DNA of 64,000 bases from Pseudomicrostroma phylloplanum (Eukaryota; Basidiomycota; Exobasidiomycetes; Microstromatales): NCBI GenBank assembly GCA_039545275.1, contig BCHS01000003.1, forward strand, positions 1 through 64,000. Reading direction: 5' to 3'. How positions within the stretch are numbered: the first letter of the stretch is position 1; the number at the start of each line of letters is the position of its first letter. The position numbers and the translations under genes are program-made. Positions 40,253 through 50,302 of this stretch are shown one piece after another. The notes beneath the pieces were generated by a model. It had not been told where the DNA came from. It did no database searches and saw nothing but the letters and a program-made list of their open reading frames with translations.

Positions 40253-41145
40253 CTAGAAGACTTTCGAGAACATGTTCTTGACGAACTCCCTTGCGTATGG
40301 GATGTAGGACAGACCTGGATGGAAAAGGTGGACAGTCAGTCAGCAATTGGAGCTACCGTAGATGGTCAGTCGAAGAGATTGTTGCGCAACTCACTATACC
40401 AAATGTATGCGAGATATAGCACGACGACAAAGACGATTGCCATTGGCTATTGCAAGGAGAGGGTAGTGAGAGCGTGTCAGTCTGACTGCAGGCCTTGTTG
40501 TTGCATTCCCCTCGCTTCTGTACTCACCGCGCTATCCACCGCAAATGCCGCGACCCACACCAGTACAAAGCTGACCAGCAAAACGATCGTCGCGACTACT
40601 CTCACTGGCTTGAACATCTGTCTGAACTGCTTCATGAATCCAATGAGGAATCCAGTGCCCACGAGGGAGAGTACGATTCCGATGGAGTAGAAGATGGCAA
40701 AGAGGGCGGTGTTGAGGAAGAGGAGGAAGGCGCCTGCTAGGGAAAGGGCGAGGCCGCCCACCAGACTGGCAGAACGAGGGGGAGAGGGGAGAGGAGGTTG
40801 AGTATGGGAGTGACGAGAGTGTCAGTTGGGCTGAGTGTACCTTCATAACCATGGTCCGCTTCCTCTTCTCCCGCTGTCTCTATCCCCTCCTGGCTTCCCC
40901 TCCCTGCGCTACGCAGCAACTACTCACCACCCAGCAAATCCAATCAACCTCTGTCTCCTAGTCAAATCGAACCCCCATTCCTTGAACTGTGAATTCTCCC
41001 CGGTGAGCTCGCCATAGGAGTTCTTGATCTGTCCAGGCACCTCGAGGTTGAGCCAGGTGCCCGCACCGCCTCTGCCGCCTCCGGGGAGCCCGCCGGAAGA
41101 GGAGGAGGTGGGGGCTTGGCTTGAGGAAGTGAAGGGCCAGGGCAT
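40253..41145 (-). CDS. SFT2: SFT2-family Golgi membrane protein
   Basis: Sft2 is a four-transmembrane protein of the late Golgi that assists fusion of endosome-derived vesicles. Exons on minus are 41145-40928, 40765-40528, 40446-40395 and 40314-40253, giving 189 residues (yeast Sft2 is 215). The cytosolic N-terminus has a Gly/Ser linker and FKEWGFDLTRRQRLIGFAGCL. Hydrophobic helices follow: GGLALSLAGAFLLF, LFAIFYSIGIVLSLVGTGFL, VVATIVLLVSFVLVWVAAF and AIVFVVVLYLAYIWYSLSYIP. The junction WYSLSYIPYAREFVK, restored by splicing, is the usual SFT2 C-terminal signature. It is divergent from CSL4. Confidence 0.93.
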
Positions 41146-41641
41146 TTGTGGTTGTGAGAGTGGGAAGAGAGCGGGGAGAGTATCTGCGGCGGAAGCTGTG
41201 TCAGGGGAGCAGAGGTGTCGTCGTCGTCGAGGTGTCGGTGAGGAGGCTGATGAGTAGTACTGGTAGCTCTTGGGAGTGGTTGCGTTCGTTGCCTCTAGGG
41301 TCTCGTCTGTCTGCCTGGCTGTAGAGGCTCAAAGCAACACACCCACCCCCGCCCAAGCGCGACTTTTGCTGAGTGCAGCCACACAAGCCAAGGCCAAGCA
41401 AAGCCAAGCGCACGACTGACTGAATGCGACTGTGCGCCTGTCTGTCTGCATTTTCTCATCTCATCTCAGCTGTGCCTCTTGTCCGACTTGACTCCACTCG
41501 ACTCCGCAAAGGCGTGTGAGCGGAAAGAGAAATCTTGCAAGGCAACGACGGAAGATCTCATCCACCGTACATCGTACATCGTCCGTCGTACATCGTCCGT
41601 CGTCCGCATACCCGTAAAGCGCACCCACTTACAGTGACAAC
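41146..41641. promoter_or_regulatory. Divergent promoter, SFT2 / CSL4, with short tandem repeat
   Basis: 496 bases between divergent starts. Bases about 41570-41610 contain a tandem array of CGTACATCGTC / CGTCGTACAT units within 70 bases of the CSL4 ATG. Nothing else recognised. Confidence 0.5.
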
Positions 41642-42685
41642 ATGGCGTCCACATCCGCATCCTCCTCCGCAGCCTCAACATTGTACGTCCTGCCCGGGCA
41701 GCCCCTCCCGCCTCCACCCTCGAGCACAGCAGCCGCCCCGTCTTCTTCCACGGGCGTCTACTCGCGCGGAGAGTACCTCCTCTCCTCTCTCCTCGGTCAG
41801 CCTTCCTACCTCAAGCCAGCTTCTTCAAAGAGTAGCAAGAGCGGTAGCGCTAGCACTAGCAGACAAGGAGCCAATGGAGCTGCTAGTGCGCTTCAGGCAA
41901 AGGTGGACACACCGCTAGCGCCGCATTTGCGCTTGCCGGAGCCAGACTCGGTCGTGCTGGGAAGGGTGACACGGATCACCAGTCGGCAGGCCACCTGCTC
42001 GATTCTCCTCGTCCTGCCTTCATCCTCTACCTCCTCTTCAGCAGCTACACCCGCATCTGCATCTCAGTCCACGACCCGCCTCTCACAGACGCTCGCCTCT
42101 GGTCGAGCAAATCATGCGGCGGGAGAGGACCCCGCGGGACTGGACTTCAGCGGGGTGATCCGCTCACAGGACGTTCGTCTGACTGAGACGGACAAGGTCA
42201 AGATGGGAGAGTGCTTCCGCGTGGGGGACCTAGTGCGGGCTAGAGTGGTGAGTAATGGGGAGTTAAGGAGGTGTAGGTAAGAGAGGGGAAGGGTATACTG
42301 ACACACTTCCCCCCTCTCCCTCTTCCTCTCTTCTCTTCTGACCTCCCTCTTTGTCATGCTGTGCGTCCCGCTCCACCAGATCTCGCTAGGCGACTCGCGC
42401 TCCTACTACCTAAGCACAGCATCCAACGAGCTCGGCGTCCTCTTCGCCACAGTCTCCACACCAGCCGACGTCCTCCCCTCTTCGAGCAGTCCACTCTTGC
42501 CCACTCGTCTCTCTGCTCCTGCCTCTGCCTCTGCTCACGATGAGACTCAGCAAGCAGGTACAGCAGCAGCGGCGGGAGTGGTGGGAGTAGAAGGAGCACT
42601 ACGACCGCTCAATTGGCAGGAGATGGTGCATCCTGCTACGGGCAGGAGGGAGAAGAGGAAGGTGGCCAAGCCCGATGGGGTGTGA
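41642..42685 (+). CDS. CSL4: Exosome complex component CSL4
   Basis: Csl4 is one of three S1/KH-type cap subunits of the RNA exosome, acting in nucleus and cytoplasm in 3'-5' RNA decay and processing. Exons 41642-42247 and 42380-42685 give 303 residues (yeast Csl4 is 292). The N-terminal domain has LYVLPGQPLPPP and GVYSRGEYLLSSLLG. The S1-like domain begins at DSVVLGRVTRITSRQATCSI and includes DFSGVIRSQDVRLTETDKVKM, then FRVGDLVRARVISLGDSRSYY, where the join occurs, and LSTASNELGVLFA. Ser/Ala-rich insertions split the domain. The C-terminus (LNWQEMVHPATGRREKRKVAK) is the zinc-ribbon position, but no Cys pair is visible. Confidence 0.94.
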
Positions 42686-42909
42686 GCAGGTGAAGGGCGG
42701 GAGAGGAGAGGAGTCGAGAGACGGAACCTTGCAGACAGGCGTTGGCTATACGATCTCAGTCTAGAGCTGTGCGCACACATAATATCAGATTTCCCTCAGC
42801 CTCGTCGCCGACGTCGTAATCACATCATGTCACGAGATCCTAAAGTATGCTCTGTAAACTGACGTCCACCACACCGCCCTACCCACCACCATCCCCTCTC
42901 CTGCCCTCC
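42686..42909. other. Convergent gap, CSL4 / SCP2-domain gene
   Basis: 224 bases between facing stops, with no recognisable element. Confidence 0.4.
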
Positions 42910-43806
42910 TCAAAGCTTCGCCCTATCAGGCACAGGCGCCGGCGCCCCACTTCCATAATCCAAATGCGCCTCTGCGTTCCCCTCTCTCTGCCACGTCCCA
43001 TCTCCTCCACCAGGAGCCTTGAGAGTGTCATTTGCGCTGGGAGTAGGGGCGGGGGGAACGCCAAAGAGACGGGAGCGCTCTTGGTTTAGGAGAGTGGCGA
43101 TGCGCATCGCGCGGTCGATGTCGCCTTTGAGCTTGATCTGTGGGAGGGACGAGGGGGGAAGAGGAGAGGAAGGTGAAGGTGGGCTTGTCAGGATACATTG
43201 AATTCCCTCTCGGGTGTCCTTGTTGGGAGCGGCGCGGCCGCTACTCACCCTGCCGACGTTGTAGAGCTTCTGGGGGTGCTGCTGACCCTGGGCCATGTGC
43301 AGCAGGTCTCGGTCGGCTGGATAGCGTGAGTAGGAACGACTATCAGCTTCAGTACTGTACATCACTTCCACTAGCCCCCTCCTTCACTCACTGCACTCGA
43401 TGACCACGTCCGCCCTCTTCCTAACACCCAAGATCCCCTTTGGCGGATGTCCCTTTGCGATTCCCGCCGTCCTCTTGAGGTCGACATACCAAAGTGCAGG
43501 CCTGAGTGCTCCACCACTAGTGCTCTTCGTCGGCCTGGTGCGCGGGTTAGACTCATCAATCGGCTCCGTCGGCAGTACCACAAACTGGAAAACCGTGTTC
43601 ACATTGCGGAGGAGCGTCTTTCGGGTGACTCCTGCGGGAGGGGAGCGGATCCATTTGTCCAAGAGGGCAAAGACGCGAGAGGATTCGAAGCCGGGACAGT
43701 TCAGGTCGGGATTGGCAGCGAGGGCCTCTTCGGCTTCGCTGCGCATGCGCTGCCGCTCCTTGGAGATGGGCTGGGCGGCCGAGGTGGAAGAGGAGGAGGA
43801 GGACAT
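42910..43806 (-). CDS. SCP2 sterol-carrier-domain protein
   Basis: A small protein with a C-terminal sterol-carrier-protein-2-like lipid-binding fold. Exons on minus are 43806-43392, 43316-43249 and 43137-42910, giving 236 residues. The N-terminus is Ser-rich. Residues about 30-135 (FALLDKWIRSPPAGVTRK, QFVVLPTEP, WYVDLKRTAGIAKG, ADVVIECT) form the front of the fold. DRDLLHMAQGQQHPQKLYNVG then GRIKLKGDIDRAMRIATLLNQ is the characteristic SCP2 helix-strand end (hydrophobic-M-x-G-x(2)-x-P-x(4)-G-x-hydrophobic-K-hydrophobic-K-G-D). The tail is Gly/Pro-rich without a clear peroxisomal SKL-type signal (ends RAKL, which is near but not a standard PTS1). The central exon is only 68 bases. Confidence 0.82.
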
Positions 43807-44300
43807 GCTGATGAAGGGGAGTGGAGGGATGTTCCGCTGAGAGGGATTGAGCGTGGAGCGCGAGGTTGGTTGGGTGGCTACTAAGAGTAGACTCTACTTG
43901 ATAGCTGTCTCAACCTGAAGACCTGCTGAGATACCAAGACTGATTGCTGTGGTACGATGATATGATATGAATGATTGGTAACTAAAGTAACTCTGCCCCG
44001 CACGCACGCACACCTGCCTGGTCCTTGCGGGTAGCGACCACTCGTCCCTGGGGCACATGAGCAGAGGGTCGGCTGGGCCTGCCGTTCAAAAGCGGGGTAA
44101 GGGGCAGCGCGGGCGAACGGGCGAGCGAGCGGGCGGGCCGACAGGCAGGCGGGAGGGGGCCGCCAAGCGCGTGAGAACTGCCTGGCAGAGGCAGAGGCGC
44201 GGGACTGATTGAGTGAGCAAGCTAGGCCAGGAACTCAAGCACAGACGAATAGACAAGAACGAATGATGGAGCAAGCGCAAATCTGACGAAGCTTCTGATT

Positions 44301-44333
44301 GAGTTGAGTGAGTGAGTGAGCGGGTGAGTGAGT
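44301..44333. repeat. (GAGT)n microsatellite
   Basis: About seven GAGT/GTGA units with one interruption (CGGGT). It is in the PBS2 3' flank. Confidence 0.8.
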
Positions 44334-44361
44334 GCATGTATAACTCGCCGGAAGGCCGGAA

Positions 44362-44394
44362 GGATGGATGGATGGATGGATGGATGGAAGGATG
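44362..44394. repeat. (GGAT)n microsatellite
   Basis: Seven to eight GGAT units with a GGAA variant near the end. Likely polymorphic in length. Confidence 0.85.
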
Positions 44395-44566
44395 TGCGAC
44401 AGACAAGAGGGACCGTGACTAGTGAGAAACCCCAAGACGTAGAGCAAAGTGCAGTGCAGAGATCGGCAGAGAGGGAGAGGTGATGATGAGATGAGAGAAG
44501 CGAAGAGGACACGAGGACTCTGAGTATGGCCAGCTCGGGGACCAGTGACGTGCCTGGCCTCGGCGC

Positions 44567-46506
44567 TCATCTTTGAGCCTGCACTGCTGCCTCCTTCTCC
44601 CGATTCTCCTTTCTGCGCTCCGCCTTCCTCACCAGCGCCTGTTCCACCCACCCCTTCATATCCACTCCCTCTGCGCCCTTCTCCTCGTCTTTAACCAACC
44701 AAGGGTGCTGCAGCATCTGGCTGTACGTCACTCTCCGCTCGGGAACCTTTTCCAGACAGCCGGCGACAAAGTCCTGTGCCACGTCCGAGTAGTCGTCTGG
44801 CAGGCGCGGGGGGTCGCCATGCACAATGGCTTGCAGTTGAGCAAAGACGTTGGAGTAGGTCTCGGGTGGATAAGGATAGACGCCCATTGTGCACTCGACA
44901 ATGGTCAGACCGAGAGACCAGACGTCCGAGGCCACGGTGTACGTCGAGGGCATCGACAGGGACTCGCCCTTGATTCGCTCCGGAGCCATGTAGCTCTGGC
45001 AACCGATGTTGGTCTTTGCCAGCGACTTTTCCAGCTGACCACTCACGCCAAAGTCGCACAGCTTCACCTCTCCCTTGCGGTTTACGAGAATATTCGTCGG
45101 CTTCACGTCTCGGTGCATGATCTGCAGATGCTCCTTGAGGAAGTTCAAACCCTTGACCGTCTGATGCGTCATCCGTGCGAGCACATCCTCCGGCACAGAG
45201 GAAGGTCCATCGTAGAGATTCTCCAGAGAGCCAGCGTCCATAAATTCGATGCAGTAGAAGACGCACGACTCCACAAAGAAAGCTCCGTAGAATTCCACAA
45301 TCTCCGGAGCTACGGCTCGATGCAGGATGTCCAGCTCCATGATGATGGCGTTGAGCTTGGCCGCGTCCAGCTCGAGGCGGATCTCCTTCATTGCCATTTC
45401 CACGCCCGTCTTGGTGTGCTTGACTTTCCGCACCTCGCCGTAGGCGCCCTTGCCTAGCACGTCTTGTAGCTCGAGGTCGTCCATGTTGATCTTGAAGGAG
45501 GTGCCGTTGCCAAAGTCGACTCCTTTGGCGTGCACGACGGCCTTGCCGGCAAAGTTGAGAGCTCCAGATGGGTCCAGTACATCGGCAAAGTCAGTAAAGG
45601 CAGAAGCCATCGACCCTCCCTTTGGAGCATTCGCCAGCCGGCCAGGAGGAGCTGCTCGGACGGTACCGCCTGCTGACCGCATCGCCGCTCCGCCGTCCGC
45701 TGCCGCCGAGGAAGACGGACCCGATTGAGGTGGTGCGATGCCCATGTCGGACAACTTCATTCCCGGCTTGGGCCTCCTGCCCGCAAGACCTCCGCCGGGG
45801 GGACCACTACCGTTCGCGCCAGGAAAGCCAGGCATGGCGCCTCCTGGGAATCCTCCTGCTCTGCGTGCCGCTAGACCATTCATACCTGGACCGGTGGAAG
45901 GTGGGAATGCTCCGCCGCCAATGCTTGGCGCACCACTGGGTCCGCCCCGAGCCAGCAAAGAGGAGGGATCTATTCTTTGGTTGGACTTGAGATAGCTGGG
46001 TAGTTCCTTGGGGGCTGAGGGAGTAGAGGATGAGGACCGAGCCGCGTTCTGTGGTGGAAGGTACGCAAGCAGCACTCGGAGTCAGTTTTGCCGGCCTCTC
46101 TCCTTTGTATGAGCCCAGCGATTCGTCTACTCACAGCAGCAAGCTTTGCCTGCAGACTTGGGGGCAGCTTCGTTCCCGCCATCTGCCGCGCCCTTTCCTG
46201 TGCATTCATCGGTCCACCACCACCACCTGCTCCTCCCGGTGGTCCTCCCCCTCCTGCACCAGGCCGAGAAGGCGGACCTCCTCCTCCTCCTCCCATTGAC
46301 CTTGTCGGTGGTCCTCCAGAGCCAGCGGAAGACGATGGCCCTTGAGCCGAGGTAGGGGGTGACGGCCGGGGAGGTCCGCCAGTTGCCGCGCGAGAGACGG
46401 GGGAAGGAGGAGGGCCATTGTCCTGATTGCCGCTGAGTGACATCGAGGAGAGAGACGAGGCGGCCTCGTCGGCAGAAGTGGATGCGGAAGCGGTATCGGT
46501 CGTCAT
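44567..46506 (-). CDS. PBS2: Pbs2-type MAP kinase kinase of the HOG pathway
   Basis: A dual-specificity kinase that activates Hog1 in osmotic and other stress responses. Exons on minus are 46506-46135 and 46048-44567, giving 617 residues. The N-terminal ~310 residues are Gly/Pro/Ser-rich. The kinase domain spans about 315-575: glycine loop LGKGAYGEV, catalytic Lys in MAMKEIRLE, HRDVKPTNILVN, DFGVSG, and APERI. The activation loop SLAKTNIGCQSYMAPERI has the S-x(3)-T phosphosites. CQSYMAPERIKGES is the form typical of Pbs2, unlike Ste7/Fuz7 (which have GT-x-YM) or Mkk1. A Pro-rich stretch early in the protein (PPPSPVSRAATGGPPRPSPP) may serve Sho1 SH3 binding, as in yeast. The assignment to the Hog rather than pheromone branch rests on the activation loop. 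Confidence 0.93.
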
Positions 46507-47295
46507 CTTGGGAAGGTGACCTTCACTCCCGATAGTTGAGTGAGGCGTGTAGACGTGAGAGATAGGCTAAAGGGGGCGTCTATCTAGACCTGATCTTGAG
46601 GAGAACGTATGCAGAAGCTCGTGTGGGATGAAAGACTGGTTGCAGATGAGGTGTGTATGTGTGAGAGAGAGGGGATGAGGCCGAGGTGTGGACGGAGGTA
46701 AGGTCTTCGCTGAATCTTCCCAGAAGATCAAGACGAGGGGGTGCGGTGAGGAAAGGCCGGAAGGGGAGCGGGAATGATCGAGTGATGGGATGGGCGGAGT
46801 GGGTGACACACTGTACAAGAGTGTGATGGCTGTGATGGGAAGGTGGCAAGAGGTCTGCGCCGAGGGTGATGGTTGGTAGAGGTAAAGGGGTGAGAGAGAG
46901 GGAGAGACTTGTGGCAGCGGCAACACGAGGTGCGACGGACGACGTGGGATCCAATTCGGCGATGGAATGAATTTGTCACTGTTGCTCTCCTCGGCCAGGC
47001 GGGATCCTCTGCCGTGCCATGCAACCCCTTCCACCCGTGCGGTGCGTGTGGGTGGGTGGGTGGACCCAAGCCAGCCCCTTCCACTCTCCGCCAGCCAGAG
47101 GCGCGCGGCGTCCGCCTGCAAATCGCCTCGGCTGAAACAGACGCCGACGCCGACGCCTGCATGGCCACCCGATCTTCGTACAGGGACTGACACGCACAAT
47201 CAGCCAGTGTCTCGCATCCGTAGACATGCCTGACGGTTCATCAGGTGGTATAGAACACTGCCCTCCATCACTTCCATCCATAGCTGGCCCTTCCA
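46507..47295. promoter_or_regulatory. PBS2 upstream region
   Basis: 789 bases between the PBS2 start and the stop of the CH-like gene. The PBS2 leader side is rich in GA on plus (CT on the coding strand). Open frames of up to 210 codons are low-complexity shadows. No specific stress element (AGGGG cluster) was evident to me. Confidence 0.45.
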
Positions 47296-49864
47296 TCACC
47301 TGTTGCGCTCCTCATCTGCCACTTTGACTGCCCACTGCTCCACCACGCTCCTGAGCATCTCCTGCCAATTGTCCTCCTGTCTGACCACTTTCACAGCGTC
47401 GAAGCCGACATTGCTTTCCGAGAGAGTGTCCGAGAAGGCACTTGGGTGTCGCCCTGAAATACTGTGCTTTGCAGCTCGAGGCTTGATGCCATAGCGCAGG
47501 CCAATGGCCACAATGAACTTGTTGAGATTCTCCACTCGGCGGAACGTCCAGCCAGGCTTGCGATGGATGTCGCCAAGCCAAGTCGACGCGCTGTCCATCT
47601 CTTCGCCAAACTCGCTGGGGGTTTGTCGGCCAGTGGAGCTAGTGTGCGACGCATTGACACTGCGGGAACAACTAGGGATGCGTTGCTCCTCGTCTGCTCT
47701 GACATCGTGTATCGACGCTGATGGGATGAAGCCCCACGGCTTGCTGGAACGTCGCAGAGCAGCATTGAAGGCCTGACACAGTAGTTGGCCGTCAGACAGA
47801 GCCTTCAGCAAGCGCTCTTCAGATGCGCTTGCAAGCTGATCATGCTCTACTGTGGGTCGTAGATCAGGATAGACGGCCGGCAGAACCTCGCATAAAATCG
47901 CCCGCGCTCGCTCTGAGAGATCGGCGTCAGGGGACGAAGCGTCAGCTAGCAGCACTTGCACCTTCAATACGCCGTCACAAGAACAGAATGACTTACCTAG
48001 ATTGTCTGTGCCATGTAACGTCCGAGCCCACTCAGGGAGTTTGCTGTTTCTCTCACTGCCATCAGAGATGTAGCCGAGGTCCCCCTTCCCTGCATCTCCA
48101 GTGAGATTTGCGTCAGTCTCGCCCCTCAGATGCAATTTCTGTAGGTCAAAGCCTTCCGTTGGACCGCTGTACGATGCAGCTCTCTGGCCATGCTTCCGCT
48201 TTCGCTCATCGCCAGGCAGCCGACTGAGAATGCTCTCCACCTCGACAACGTAGGTTCGGACCACCTCGCGCTCTTGCGCCAGAGAAGCTAGAGTCACGTC
48301 TGTGCGGTACTGCGCGGTCTCGCTCTTGTCTGCTGTCTTGCTTAATTCGCCATCGCCCCCCATGTCACCTGTGTCTTGACTCGAATCTGATAGTCGGGTA
48401 CTATCTTCCAGCTGTTTGAGCATACCCAAAACCTCGAGCCCAACCGACCTGATCAGGACCAGAGGATCGGCTCCAGAGGTGCTGTCTGTGCCCTCTTCTT
48501 CGTCGGTACTTGTAGGCGATGAGGAACGATCTGAGCGGGAGTCGTTGACACTGGCTGTATTTGCACAAGTGTGTGCCATGGCCTCGGTGGCCGCGAAGAT
48601 GTTCCTGATATCTCGAGCGAGGCTGCGCGATGCCGGGTCTTCGCTACCGCCGGCCTCAGGAGAAGCGTAGCTCAGTCTCCTCACTGTCTGAAAGGGGAAG
48701 AAGCTACTGGGTGCAAGACTGCTACTACGCCTGCCCGATGTTGTTTTTTCAGCTGCAGGAGCAGCAAAGCCGCTGCTCAGAAGGACAGTAGACGCTCGTC
48801 TGTTCAGGTTGTGACTCATGGACTGTCGCTTGAAGCTGTCCCTCGGCTTGACCTGTGCTCCTTCTTGACAGAAAGACTGCTGCTTCCTCAGTCGTGAGGA
48901 ACTCGATCTGGTCTGCTTCCTTCCTGGTGCGACAAGACTCTGCGGAGGGAGAGCAAGAAAATAGCTTCGAACAGCGCGAATGGTTTTGATGGTACTGGCG
49001 ACCAGACTGGCGACATCGATGCAGGACGCCAGGTTGGCGTCAGCGTTGGCGTCTGTCAGGAGCCACTGCTGACGACTGCGGGAGAGAAACAAAGGGGTGC
49101 TGTGCATCAGCTCAGTCTGAACTTCCATCTTTTCGCATTGCCATCATCTACTCACGTCGCCTCTAGACACCCAGTCATTGCTTTCTTGAGGCCCTCCAGA
49201 TCTGCTTCTACTGGTCTAGCGACATCTGGGAACAGCTTGCCTTTCCAGGTGGAGCGAGGCGCCTCAATCTGGATGATCTCTTCGCCTGCAAGCGGATTTC
49301 GTCCCATATTCAGAGTATCTTGCTGTTGCTCCAAAGCAGAAATATCCGCTGGAGGCAGAGACCCGCCTCTTGCCGCGGCAGCAGCAGGTCCCAGCGCCAG
49401 CCTTCCGCCCTTGGTAGCCATCGGCGGGCTAGCAGCTGCCCTATTGATAGGAAGAGGCAGAGAAGACAGTCATCAGCCCCTCTTTCCCCTGTGCTACCAC
49501 TTCGCTCACTTTCCGTCCGCCTGACTCACAAGCCCTGCCGAGCGTAAAACTTCTGAAAACCAGCAATACTGCCCAGCGCCATAACTGACTCCCTCTTGGC
49601 AGCGCTGTGGCTAAAGGGCTTTTGATTCGTCTTGCTCTGGAAGTCTTGAGATGGGTAGGAGAGGGTTGTTCGTAGCTGGGATGGACGAGAGCTGGCTTCT
49701 GGGCGACCGGAAGAAGGGCCGGCAGGCTCTTCGATACCTGGGGGAGCTGAGCTTGCTCGTTCGTTTGCAGGCCGTAAGACGGACAGTGCCAGGAGCTGAG
49801 TCTGCGACTGGAGCACCATGATTGGGCTGCCTGTGGCATCCTGACTGGGACAGTGGTCGGTCAT
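47296..49864 (-). CDS. Large protein with calponin-homology-like segment, function unknown
   Basis: Proposed exons on minus are 49864-49530, 49440-49156, 49075-47997 and 47912-47296, giving about 771 residues. A conserved-looking N-terminal part contains SVMALGSIAGFQKFYARQG, EAPRSTWKGKLFPDVARP and ASCIDVASLVASTIKTIRAVRSYFLALP. The centre is Ser-rich. The C-terminal ~200 residues look like a CH domain: EERLLKALSDGQLLCQAFNAA, PWGFIP, and FRRVENLNKFIVAIGLRYGI, the two helices that bracket fungal CH folds. Intron 3 (47996-47913, 84 bases) is in frame without stops; its donor GGTAAGT, a CTGAC site and CTCTCAG acceptor argue for splicing. Two in-frame acceptors are possible for exon 3 (49077/76 chosen). 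A cytoskeletal role is suggested only by the CH-like part. Confidence 0.7.
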
Positions 49865-50302
49865 GATTGCCAATACGCTTACGAGAAGGAGAGTGCAGGG
49901 AGCCCGAAAGAGGTGAAAAGGTGTGGCTCTTTGGGCTTACGTCCATATGGCAAGCACGACAAGGTACACGGTGGAAGAGGGCTTGCTCTTCGGCTGCTCA
50001 TTGCTTTATGAACCACGCACTGCATCTCTTGAGGCACCAGTGAGCCTGACAGGAGAGAAGCAGAGGCCCATGCTGCTGCCTCCTGCCTCCCCTTCTGCTC
50101 CTGTGCGTCGGCTCCCCCTGAGCCGCGGTGCTCCTGGCACACTTCGTCCGCTCATCAGTAGCCGCGGCCAGGACGCTCGGTCCACATTGATGCAGGCGTG
50201 CATGGAACGACTGCTTCACTCAACGAGACTCCGAAGCAAAGGAAAATTCGGTCAAGCTCACAATTGTATTGGCTAGCTACATCCACAGCTCCCTCCGCAC
50301 AT
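49865..50302. promoter_or_regulatory. Upstream region of the CH-like gene
   Basis: 438 bases between the CH-like gene start and the isoleucyl-tRNA synthetase stop. Nothing specific recognised. Confidence 0.4.

Larger units (their letters stand above)
43807..44566. promoter_or_regulatory. Intergenic region with two microsatellites
   Basis: 760 bases between the SCP2-domain start and the PBS2 stop, both on minus. It contains a (GAGT)n run at about 44301-44333 and a (GGAT)n run at about 44362-44394. The rest is GC-rich, with CA-rich repeats near 44000. Open frames here are repeat-derived. Confidence 0.6.

Noticed and set aside
44573..45457. 294-codon open frame antisense to the PBS2 kinase domain
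   Set aside because: Shadow of a strongly conserved gene on the other strand.
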